Of a DNA stretch of 12,823 nucleotides, positions 6,268 to 12,823 are shown piece by piece. The translations under genes and the position numbers were made by a program. Source of the DNA: Clostridia bacterium (lineage in GTDB: Bacteria; Bacillota; Clostridia; Oscillospirales; CAG-272); contig JAFQWT010000008.1 of NCBI GenBank assembly GCA_017407375.1, positions 1 through 12,823 of the forward strand, given 5' to 3'. Every line of letters begins with the position of its first letter. The stretch's first letter is position 1. The notes under the pieces are model-generated. The model worked only from the letters and a program-made list of their open reading frames with translations. It did no database searches and had not been told where the DNA came from.

Positions 6268-6905
6268 TTGCCGATCCAGCTTTCGTCCGCAGGGTCATTG
6301 CGGAAGGCGATGAGGCGCGCGATGTCCTCGTCCTTGATGTACCCCTCCTCGGCGGCCACCTCGGCAATGACGTCAAAATTCGTGAGCGAGACGTTCTTGA
6401 CCTTGGCCTCGGCCAGGCGGTCAAGCCCCTTCTTCATGCCATAGGTGAAGATGCTGACGATACCGAGGACGTCGGCGCCCGCCTCACGCAGGACGTTCAC
6501 GACCTCGATGACCGAGCCGCCCGTTGAGATGAGGTCCTCAACGACGACCACCTTCTGCCCGGGCAGAAGGCGCCCCTCGATCTGGTTCTGGCGGCCGTGG
6601 TCCTTGGCGCCCGAGCGGACGTAACCCATGGGAAGGCCGAGAAGGTGACCCGTGATGGCGGCGTGGGCAATGCCCGCCGTGGAGGTGCCCATCAGCACCT
6701 CGGCCTCGGGATAATGCTCACGGATAAGGGTGGCCAGTCCCTCCTCCACGTCGGTACGGACGGCGGGAGCGGTGAGGGTCAGGCGGTTGTCACAGTAGAC
6801 GGGGCTCTTGATGCCGCTGGCCCAGGTAAAGGGCTCCTCGGGGCGGAAGAACACGGCGCGGATCGAGAGAAGATCGCGGGCGATGAGCTTGTCAAGTTGT
6901 TTCAT
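6264..6905 (-). CDS. pyrE: Orotate phosphoribosyltransferase
   Basis: The 213-residue protein transfers the phosphoribosyl group of PRPP to orotate, giving OMP. The PRPP-binding signature VVVVEDLISTGGS lies at residues 119-131. The lysine-containing region RSGAKDHG near 97-104 and the N-terminal FTWASGIKSPVYCDNR are typical of the family, and the length is normal. An AAGGAAGG Shine-Dalgarno precedes the ATG at 6905. The gene starts 22 bp after pyrF and overlaps pyrB by four bases. The product acts just before PyrF, the usual pairing in bacterial pyr operons. Confidence 0.96.
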   Translation of the reverse strand: MKQLDKLIARDLLSIRAVFFRPEEPFTWASGIKSPVYCDNRLTLTAPAVRTDVEEGLATLIREHYPEAEVLMGTSTAGIAHAAITGHLLGLPMGYVRSGAKDHGRQNQIEGRLLPGQKVVVVEDLISTGGSVIEVVNVLREAGADVLGIVSIFTYGMKKGLDRLAEAKVKNVSLTNFDVIAEVAAEEGYIKDEDIARLIAFRNDPADESWIGK

Positions 6906-6927
6906 TTTTGTAAACCTTCCTTTTCAT

Positions 6928-7626
6928 TTAGTCGCAAAACTCGGCAACGCAGCGCTCGTAAGCGGCGCAGGGGTCGGCGGCGGCGGTGATCGGACGGCCG
7001 ACCACGATGTAATCGGAGCCGATGCGCTTGGCCTCGGCGGGGGTCATCACGCGCTTCTGGTCGCCAACGTCACCGTCGGCAAAGCGGACGCCGGGCGTCA
7101 CCGTGAGGAACGTCCTTCCGCACCTGGCATGCACGGCCTCGGCCTCACGGGGGGAGCAGACCACACCGTCAAGCCCGGCCGTGGCGGCACACGAGGCGTA
7201 GTGCATGACCACGTCCTCCATCTTGCCCGTGACCAAAAGGTCGCGGTGCATGGTCTCCTCGTCGGTCGAGGTCAGCTGTGTCACGGCGATGAGGAGGGGC
7301 CGGGTGCCGTCGGGCCGCGTAAGGCCCTCCAGCGCCGCCTCCATCATCGGGCGCGTGCCGCCCGCGTGGAGGTTCGTCATATCCACGTCCAGGCGCGAAA
7401 GGACAGCCATGGCCTTTTTCACCGTGTTTGGAATATCGTGAAGCTTAAGGTCAAGGAAGATCTTGTGGCCGCGCTCCTTGATCGCACGGACGATGGCGGG
7501 CCCCTCGGCGTAATATAACTCCATGCCGATCTTCACAAAGGGCTTTCTCCCCGTGAAGCGGTCAAGGAAGGCAAAGGTCTTTTCGGCGCTGTCAAAATCG
7601 CAGGCAATGATGACGTCTTTTCCCAT
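6928..7626 (-). CDS. pyrF: Orotidine 5'-phosphate decarboxylase
   Basis: This enzyme decarboxylates OMP to UMP, the last step of the pathway. The 232-residue chain has the active-site signature DLKLHDIPNTV, with D59, K61 and D64 as the catalytic charged residues. The N-terminal strand IIACDFDS and the C-terminal phosphate-binding segment VVGRPIT are also present. This is the type I form common in Firmicutes. The start is the ATG at 7626, supported by AAAGGA just upstream. That site overlaps the stop codon of the preceding glycosidase-like gene (gap 13 bp), so translation of the two is probably coupled. Confidence 0.97.
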   Translation of the reverse strand: MGKDVIIACDFDSAEKTFAFLDRFTGRKPFVKIGMELYYAEGPAIVRAIKERGHKIFLDLKLHDIPNTVKKAMAVLSRLDVDMTNLHAGGTRPMMEAALEGLTRPDGTRPLLIAVTQLTSTDEETMHRDLLVTGKMEDVVMHYASCAATAGLDGVVCSPREAEAVHARCGRTFLTVTPGVRFADGDVGDQKRVMTPAEAKRIGSDYIVVGRPITAAADPCAAYERCVAEFCD

Positions 7627-7639
7627 GGCTACAGTCCTT

Positions 7640-10393
7640 TCATTTTTTAATACGTACGGAGGATTTGTCGTTCGGGTTCAAGGAGATGTTCGTATCGCGG
7701 GCGGCGGCCACGTAGCCGGAGCCGGCCAGCGCACGGAGCGCCTCGGGCGTTACGCTGTGCTTCGGGCAGAAGTCCTCGCTCCTTGCGTAATCAAAGAGAA
7801 GGGCCTTGTAGTACGCCGCGATGGGGTCGTTCCACGTGAGGTTGAAGGAGGAGACGAGCAGGCGCCCCTCGCCCACGCGGAACTCAAAGAGGGCGGCGCG
7901 CTTTATGACGTGCTTGTGGGAGGACGCCACCTCCACGATCGGCTCGTACGGCACGGCGTTCGTTGAGAACACGACCGACGTGGCCTCCGTCATCAGTGCG
8001 CGGAAGGGCCACCCGCAGAAGCCCTCGTGCGGGAGCTTCCGTGTGACGGGGTGGTCGTGGATGACCGTGGCAAGGTCGGGCGCGCAGCGGCCCGCCTTGG
8101 CGATCTGGAAGGAGAGCGGCGACTTCACAAACGGTCCGCCGTTCGTCACCACCACGCGCTCCCCGCGCTCAAGCGCCGCAAGCAGCTCCTCCAGCGTGAG
8201 GCCGTCGCCCAGCGTCAGCCCCTCCGCGTTCGGCGTGGCGGCGGGATAGACGTAGATCGGCCACTCGTTTTCGGTGTAGAGCCCCTCCGCCGTCAACGAA
8301 ACGCAAAGGCGCATCTCGGTGGCCTCGGTGGCATCGGGCAGGGTGACGGTGTAATCGTAAATGCGTGAGATCGCGCCCACGGGCACGGGGGCAATGGGCA
8401 CGCGGCGCACGTCATAGGGGCGGTCCCCCTTCATAAGGCGCACCGAAAGCTCGGCCCCCTTCAGCTCCTTCACACCGAAGAGCGAGAGGTCAAGCCCCAC
8501 CGTAAGCTCGCTGCCTGCGGCAAAGTTGAAGTTGGTGCGGAAGTCGGCAAGCAGGACGGTCTGGCTGTTGTACATCCGCACGTTGCGGACGGTCTCGCCG
8601 GGCTTCAGCTCGTAAAACTCGTTCATCATACCAACGTCGTACCCAAAGGTATGCCAGTGCGTGTCGATGGGACCGAGGAAGTCAAACCCGCGGAAGGCGC
8701 GGATCGAGCGCACCATCTCAAAGTTGTACTTGCGGAGCAGCTGCTGCCAGCGGCAGGAATTGCGGAAATAGACGGGGGCCTTATGAAGCACGCCCGATTT
8801 CCTGAGATGCTCCTCGATCGAGGAGAACTTGGCGGTATCGCCAACGCGGGTGCCGCGGTAGCGGTCACGGATCGAGAGGTCAACGTAGGTGCCGTCAATG
8901 GCCGTCTCGTGCGCCAGCTGGGGCTTAAAGAAGCCCTCGATCGCGTAGGGGGCCTCCTCCATGCCCTTGATGTTGGGCGCGAGCTGGCGGTGGCTGACCG
9001 CCGACTGTGCCACCGTATTATAGACGTCCGAGAATTCGCCGACGATGCGGAAGCGGCGGGGGTTATGAAGCACGGGCTTTTCCACCACCTCATGCATCAT
9101 ATGGGGCTCGAGCTGGAAGGCGTACTCAAGGCCGCGCATCGCGTTCATCGGGGAGAAGAGCGAGTCGGTGTGCTCGTGCATATAGTCGGCGCAGGCGCGC
9201 AGATGCTCAATGAAGTCGTCCTCCATCTGCAGCTCGTTGCCGCAGCAGTACATCACCACCGAGGGGTGGCGGCGGCAGAAGGCGACGATCTCGCGCCATT
9301 CCTCAAGGGACGTGTAGTTCGGGCTCTCCACCTCAACGAGAATGCCCAGCTCGTCCGCCGCCTGCATATACTGCTCGGTCGGCACGACGGTATGGAAGCG
9401 GATGAAGTTGAAGCCCAGCTCCTTGAGCTTTGTGATCACCATACGGTAGTAGGACACGTCGCGTGAGGGCCACACCGTCATCGGGTAGTAGCAATGCTCG
9501 GTCACGCCCGCAAGGTAAATGGGCTCACCGTTGAGGAGAAGGTCAAGCCCGCGCGCCACAAGGCGGCGCACGCCAAAGGGAACGTCCAGCGTGGCCACAC
9601 CGTCCGTGAGGCGGAGGGTGTAGAGGCGGGGGCTGTCGGGCGACCAGGGGTCAAGCCCCTCGGCGGAGAAGGTGAAGTCCCCGTCCGCCTTACCCGAGCG
9701 CAGCACGGTGGTGCCGTCCAGCACCTCATAGGTAAAGGAAACCTTACGTTTTGCCTCCACGCGCACGTCGGCGGTCTTCAGGTCCTCCGAAAAGAGGACG
9801 GCGGCGGCACGCAGGGGGGAGCGGTAAACGCGCAGGGCAACGCTGTCCGAGATACCGCCCGAGTATTCCGAGGCGGCGCGGGAGGTAATGCCCGACACGG
9901 GCTGGTCGTCCCACCCCTTGTGGCGGTGGTTGGAGACGGCAAAGGTCACGGTGTTCTCCCCGACCGTGAGGTATTCCCGCGGCACGGCCAGCTCAAAGTG
10001 CGTGGAGTAGCCCACGTGGCGGCCAAGGAAGTGGCCGTTCCACCAGGCCGAGAGGGTGTTGTGCACCTGCGGGAAGGCGATGGTCACGTCGTCGGCCAGG
10101 GTCTCAAGGGTGAGGGTCCTCTCGTAGAAGAAGGTGCCCATCACGTTCGGCAGGGCCATATCGGGGGCCACGTCCACGATCGGGTAGCGCTGCACACCGT
10201 ATTCGGGGTTGACCTGGAGTAGGCGATAAAAGGGCGCCCGCTCAAATTTCTCGGTCATATCCTCCCAGTAGCCGGGGATCGCGTCCAGCTTGCAGCTGAA
10301 TTTTGAGAATTCCGGCACCTCCTCCGAGAGGTAGGCGTCGGGAGAATAGTCCATTTTGTACTTACCGTTCAGGGAAAAGGCATCGTAAAGCAT
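7640..10393 (-). CDS. Glycoside hydrolase family 2-like protein inside the pyr operon
   Basis: This 917-residue protein has the GH2 layout: an N-terminal jelly-roll sugar-binding region (about 40-190, with FYERTLTL and SAWWNGHFLGRH), an Ig-like sandwich (about 195-280), a TIM barrel from LNGEPIYLAGV (288) to about 600, then a C-terminal half ending in a Rossmann/GATase-like domain (about 740-870, with HDHPVTRKLPHEGFCGWPF and GEGRLLVSSFNL). E387 in GNEL is the expected acid/base. E496 in LAHET, 109 residues on, is my best nucleophile candidate by comparison with large GH2 proteins, but it is not certain. There is no signal peptide, so it should be cytoplasmic and act on imported sugars or glycosides. 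Substrate cannot be told. A strong AAAGGAGA site precedes the ATG. It lies 11 bp after pyrD and 13 bp before pyrF, so it must share their transcript. Its G/C-ending codon style resembles that of its neighbours. Confidence 0.88.
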   Translation of the reverse strand: MLYDAFSLNGKYKMDYSPDAYLSEEVPEFSKFSCKLDAIPGYWEDMTEKFERAPFYRLLQVNPEYGVQRYPIVDVAPDMALPNVMGTFFYERTLTLETLADDVTIAFPQVHNTLSAWWNGHFLGRHVGYSTHFELAVPREYLTVGENTVTFAVSNHRHKGWDDQPVSGITSRAASEYSGGISDSVALRVYRSPLRAAAVLFSEDLKTADVRVEAKRKVSFTYEVLDGTTVLRSGKADGDFTFSAEGLDPWSPDSPRLYTLRLTDGVATLDVPFGVRRLVARGLDLLLNGEPIYLAGVTEHCYYPMTVWPSRDVSYYRMVITKLKELGFNFIRFHTVVPTEQYMQAADELGILVEVESPNYTSLEEWREIVAFCRRHPSVVMYCCGNELQMEDDFIEHLRACADYMHEHTDSLFSPMNAMRGLEYAFQLEPHMMHEVVEKPVLHNPRRFRIVGEFSDVYNTVAQSAVSHRQLAPNIKGMEEAPYAIEGFFKPQLAHETAIDGTYVDLSIRDRYRGTRVGDTAKFSSIEEHLRKSGVLHKAPVYFRNSCRWQQLLRKYNFEMVRSIRAFRGFDFLGPIDTHWHTFGYDVGMMNEFYELKPGETVRNVRMYNSQTVLLADFRTNFNFAAGSELTVGLDLSLFGVKELKGAELSVRLMKGDRPYDVRRVPIAPVPVGAISRIYDYTVTLPDATEATEMRLCVSLTAEGLYTENEWPIYVYPAATPNAEGLTLGDGLTLEELLAALERGERVVVTNGGPFVKSPLSFQIAKAGRCAPDLATVIHDHPVTRKLPHEGFCGWPFRALMTEATSVVFSTNAVPYEPIVEVASSHKHVIKRAALFEFRVGEGRLLVSSFNLTWNDPIAAYYKALLFDYARSEDFCPKHSVTPEALRALAGSGYVAAARDTNISLNPNDKSSVRIKK

Positions 10394-10404
10394 GGTGTCT
10401 CCTT

Positions 10405-11307
10405 TCAGATCTTAAGGTCGCGGAGTGAGGTGATGCCGTACTTTCGCATCACACGGGGAAGGTCGGCGATGATGTCACGGCAGGCGGTGGGGTTCACAAG
10501 GTTGGCGGCGCCCACCTCCACGGCAACAGCGCCCGCCATCAGCATCTCGATGACGTCCTCGGCCGACTGTACGCCACCCATACCGATGACGGGGACCGAA
10601 ACGGCGTGTGCCACCTGGTACACCATGCGGAGTGCCACAGGGAAGATGGCCGGGCCCGAAAAGCCCCCCATCACGTTGGCGATCACGGGGCGGCGGCGGG
10701 CAAGGTCGATGCGCATACCAAGGAGCGTGTTGATGAGCGAGATGCCGTCGGCCCCCGCCTCCTCACACGCGCGGGCGATCGAGACGATGTCGGTCACGTT
10801 CGGCGAGAGCTTGATAAAGACCGGCTTTTTCGTCACGGCGCGCACAGCACGCGTGACCTCGGCGGCCGCAGCGGGCGAGGTGCCAAAGCTCATACCGCCG
10901 CCGTGGACGTTCGGGCAGCTGACGTTGACCTCAAACCAGCCGATCTCGGGGCAGGGGTCAAGGAGCGCCACGGTCTTTTCGTATTCCTCCACCGAAAAGC
11001 CCGAAACGTTGGCCATCACGGGCTTGTGAAAGACACGGGAAAGCTTTGGCAGCTCCTCGGAGATGACCCTCTCGACCCCGGGGTTTTGCAGCCCCACGGC
11101 GTTGATCATGCCCGCCGTGCATTCGGCAATGCGGGGCGTGGGGTTTCCAAAGCGGGGCGAGAGCGTGGTGCCCTTAAAGGAGAAGGTGCCCAGCACGTTG
11201 ATGTCGTAAAGCTCGGCAAACTCATAGCCAAAGCCAAACGTGCCGCTGGCGGGAATGACGGGGTTGTCGATCTCTATCCCCGCAAGGTCGACCTTTAAGC
11301 TTTCCAT
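10405..11307 (-). CDS. pyrD: Dihydroorotate dehydrogenase B (NAD+), catalytic subunit
   Basis: The 300-residue FMN subunit oxidises dihydroorotate to orotate. NPVIPASGTFGFGYEF (15-30), a flavin-site lysine in FSFKGTT (K45), and NVSCPN with catalytic C131 mark class 1, where soluble enzymes use cysteine as base. KLSPNVTDI and the C-terminal IGMGG and EVGAAN segments form the FMN phosphate site. Subclass 1B follows from the partner gene pyrK directly upstream. Electrons pass from FMN to the PyrK iron-sulfur and FAD centres and on to NAD+. The ATG at 11307 overlaps the end of pyrK by 13 bases and has an excellent AAGGAGG site lying inside pyrK. Confidence 0.97.
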   Translation of the reverse strand: MESLKVDLAGIEIDNPVIPASGTFGFGYEFAELYDINVLGTFSFKGTTLSPRFGNPTPRIAECTAGMINAVGLQNPGVERVISEELPKLSRVFHKPVMANVSGFSVEEYEKTVALLDPCPEIGWFEVNVSCPNVHGGGMSFGTSPAAAAEVTRAVRAVTKKPVFIKLSPNVTDIVSIARACEEAGADGISLINTLLGMRIDLARRRPVIANVMGGFSGPAIFPVALRMVYQVAHAVSVPVIGMGGVQSAEDVIEMLMAGAVAVEVGAANLVNPTACRDIIADLPRVMRKYGITSLRDLKI

Positions 11308-12032
11308 AGGATCTCCTCCTTCATGAGCACGGGGCCCTCGCGGCAGATGCGTTTATTCCCCGTCACGGTCTTGCAGGAGCAGCCCATGCAAGCCCCAAAG
11401 CCGCAGCCCATGCGCTCCTCAAAGCTGAATTGCCCTCCGGTCGCCGTGGCGGCAAAGACCGCCTTCAGCATCGGCTCGGGGCCGCAGGTGTAAAAGTGGG
11501 TGTAGGGCGCCTCGTCCAGCGCCGCCGTCACAAAGCCGCGCGTCCCGTGGGAGCCGTCCACCGTGGTGACGGTGACCGCGGCACCAAGGGCGCGGAACTC
11601 CTCCTCGTAGAACACCTCGGCCCTTGTGTTGAAGCCAAGGATCACGCGCACCCGCTTGCCAAGGGCTAAAAGCTCCTTTGCCAGCTGGTAGAGGGGCGGC
11701 ACGCCAACGCCGCCGCCAATGAGCAGGGGCGCATCCCCCGCAAGGGAGACGTCATAGCCGTTGCCAAGGCCCGTCAGAAGGTCAAGCACCTCCCCCGCGG
11801 CCATGCGGGACATCTCCTCGGTGCCGCCGCCCACCACCTTATAAAGGAGGGTGAGGCGCCCCTGCTCATACGCACACACCGAGATGGGGCGGCGCAAAAA
11901 GCGGCCCTCAAGCTTGACGTTCACAAACTGCCCGGGGCGGGTGATGGCGGAGGTGTCCCCCAAAAGCACCATGCGGTAAACGCTTTCGGTGAGGGGGGTG
12001 TTTTCTGCTATCGTAAAAAGAGACTGCTTCAT
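11295..12032 (-). CDS. pyrK: Dihydroorotate dehydrogenase B, electron-transfer subunit
   Basis: The 245-residue partner of PyrD carries FAD and a 2Fe-2S cluster. RRPIS (47-51) and VVGGGTEEM are FAD-site motifs, LLIGGGVGVPPL (103-114) begins the NAD domain, and YTCGPEPM (181-188) is typical of the ferredoxin-reductase fold. The cluster ligands are C210, C215, C218 and C230 (C-x4-C-x2-C-x11-C). I chose the ATG at 12032, which has GAGG (12041-12038) five bases upstream and matches the family N-terminus. The in-frame ATG at 12092 would overlap carB by about 50 bp and add a non-conserved peptide. The gene starts 10 bp after carB and overlaps pyrD by 13 bp. Confidence 0.95.
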   Translation of the reverse strand: MKQSLFTIAENTPLTESVYRMVLLGDTSAITRPGQFVNVKLEGRFLRRPISVCAYEQGRLTLLYKVVGGGTEEMSRMAAGEVLDLLTGLGNGYDVSLAGDAPLLIGGGVGVPPLYQLAKELLALGKRVRVILGFNTRAEVFYEEEFRALGAAVTVTTVDGSHGTRGFVTAALDEAPYTHFYTCGPEPMLKAVFAATATGGQFSFEERMGCGFGACMGCSCKTVTGNKRICREGPVLMKEEILWKA

Positions 12033-12042
12033 ACTGTCCTCG

Positions 12043-12823
12043 TCAGGCGTCAATGGTCGAGATACGGAGGGTGGTCTCGTCCAGCACGTCAAGCAGGACC
12101 TTGACGGTGTCGAGCGAGGTAAAGAGGGTCACGTTGTTCTCGGTGGCCAGGCGGCGGATCTCGTGCCCGTCATGCATACCGGAGGCCGAGCCGAGGTCCG
12201 AGGTGTTGATGACGTAGGCGATGTGACCCTGGCGGATGGCCTCGGGGATCTCACCGGAGCCCGAGCCGATCTTGCCGAGGACGTGCGTGCGGATGCCGTT
12301 CTGCTTCAGGTAGCGGGCCGTGCCCTCGGTGGCCTCGATATTGAAGCCGAGGTCGTAGAAGCGGCGGATGAGGGGCAGGGCCTCCTCCTTGTCGTTATCG
12401 GCGATCGTGGCCAGCACCGTGCCGTAGTTCTGCAGGTGCATGCCCGAGGCCTGGAGCGCCTTGTAGAGCGCGCGGTTCTGCTTGTCGTCGTAGCCGATGG
12501 CCTCGCCCGTCGACTTCATCTCGGGCGAGAGGTAGGCGTCCAGCCCGCGGATCTTGTTGTAGGAGAAGACGGGGACCTTGACGTACCAGCGCGATTTCTC
12601 CTCGGGGTAGATGTCAAAGATGCCCTGCTCCTTCAAGGACTTGCCAAGGATGACCTCGGTGGCGATGTCGGCAAGGGAATAGCCCGTGGCCTTGGAGAGG
12701 AAGGGCACGGTGCGCGAGGAGCGCGGGTTGACCTCGATGATAAAGACATTGTCATCCTTGTCCACGATAAATTGAATGTTGAACAGTCCCACGATGCCGA
12801 TGCCCAGACCCAGCTTCTTGGCG
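12043..12823 (-). CDS. carB: Carbamoyl-phosphate synthase large subunit, C-terminal part
   Basis: About 259 residues of the C-terminal end are present. The frame stays open to the window edge, so the first roughly 800 residues lie outside. The end of the second ATP-grasp domain is visible (QFIVDKDDNVFIIEVNP then RSSRTVPF, with the metal-binding Glu and Asn). It is followed by the MGS-like regulatory domain (YGTVLATIAD, GFNIEATEGTARYL, VINTSDL), which in other CarB proteins binds allosteric nucleotides such as UMP. The enzyme makes carbamoyl phosphate from bicarbonate, ATP and glutamine-derived ammonia for PyrB. It is the most upstream operon gene in the window. carA is expected just beyond it but cannot be seen. 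An apparent GTG start at 12792 is only an internal valine codon. Confidence 0.96.
   Translation of the reverse strand, partial: AKKLGLGIGIVGLFNIQFIVDKDDNVFIIEVNPRSSRTVPFLSKATGYSLADIATEVILGKSLKEQGIFDIYPEEKSRWYVKVPVFSYNKIRGLDAYLSPEMKSTGEAIGYDDKQNRALYKALQASGMHLQNYGTVLATIADNDKEEALPLIRRFYDLGFNIEATEGTARYLKQNGIRTHVLGKIGSGSGEIPEAIRQGHIAYVINTSDLGSASGMHDGHEIRRLATENNVTLFTSLDTVKVLLDVLDETTLRISTIDA

Noticed and set aside
12033..12092. ATG at 12092 as the start of pyrK
   Set aside because: It would overlap carB by about 50 bp and add a non-conserved leader. The ATG at 12032 has a proper GAGG site and the expected N-terminus.
12790..12792. GTG at 12792 as a gene start
   Set aside because: The carB frame is open through it to the window edge and the upstream residues (KKLGLGIGI) also fit CarB, so it is an internal codon.

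Overview
The window (about 12.8 kb) looks like core-metabolism chromosome from a high-G+C member of the Clostridia, probably an uncultured gut bacterium. The evidence is a class 1B dihydroorotate dehydrogenase pair (pyrD with pyrK), a large single-chain PurL, a clostridial-type formate-tetrahydrofolate ligase, Shine-Dalgarno sites of the AAGGAGG type, and coding sequence with strongly G/C-ending codons (68% G+C in a 60-base sample of fhs). I cannot assign a genus.

Left block (1-4594, plus strand): purL, lacking its 5' part, is followed 35 bp later by fhs. PurL makes FGAM from FGAR in purine synthesis. Fhs makes the 10-formyl-THF that the purine pathway consumes. The first 179 bases do not belong to this purL: they are an inverted copy of a purL segment that is about 81% identical to 436-614. 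The start of the window is therefore a head-to-head junction, probably a chimeric or contig-edge artefact. After fhs lies a 106-bp imperfect palindrome.

Middle block (4595-5177): a small A+T-richer islet holds two divergent genes and is bounded by two nearly identical bidirectional terminators. The minus-strand gene encodes a 68-residue protein with ten cysteines. The plus-strand gene encodes a 67-residue Cro/C1-type HTH protein. Between them is a perfect 12-bp inverted repeat laid over a consensus sigma-A promoter (TTGACA, 17 bp, TATAAT) that drives the Cys-rich gene. This reads as a self-contained repressor/operator/target unit inserted at the boundary between two convergent biosynthetic operons. 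It is the best candidate here for something undescribed.

Right block (5179-12823, minus strand): a compact pyrimidine operon transcribed right to left as carB (3' part), pyrK, pyrD, a large GH2 glycosidase-like gene, pyrF, pyrE, pyrB. Gaps are 10-22 bp or short overlaps throughout. Together the pyr genes cover carbamoyl phosphate, carbamoyl aspartate, dihydroorotate oxidation, OMP and UMP. pyrC and pyrR are not in the window. Two features stand out. A 917-residue GH2-family protein sits between pyrD and pyrF. PyrB carries a C-terminal PyrI-like zinc domain without the PyrI nucleotide-binding domain.

No rRNA, tRNA, CRISPR array or transposase was seen. No stretch over 300 bp lacks a gene or described element.
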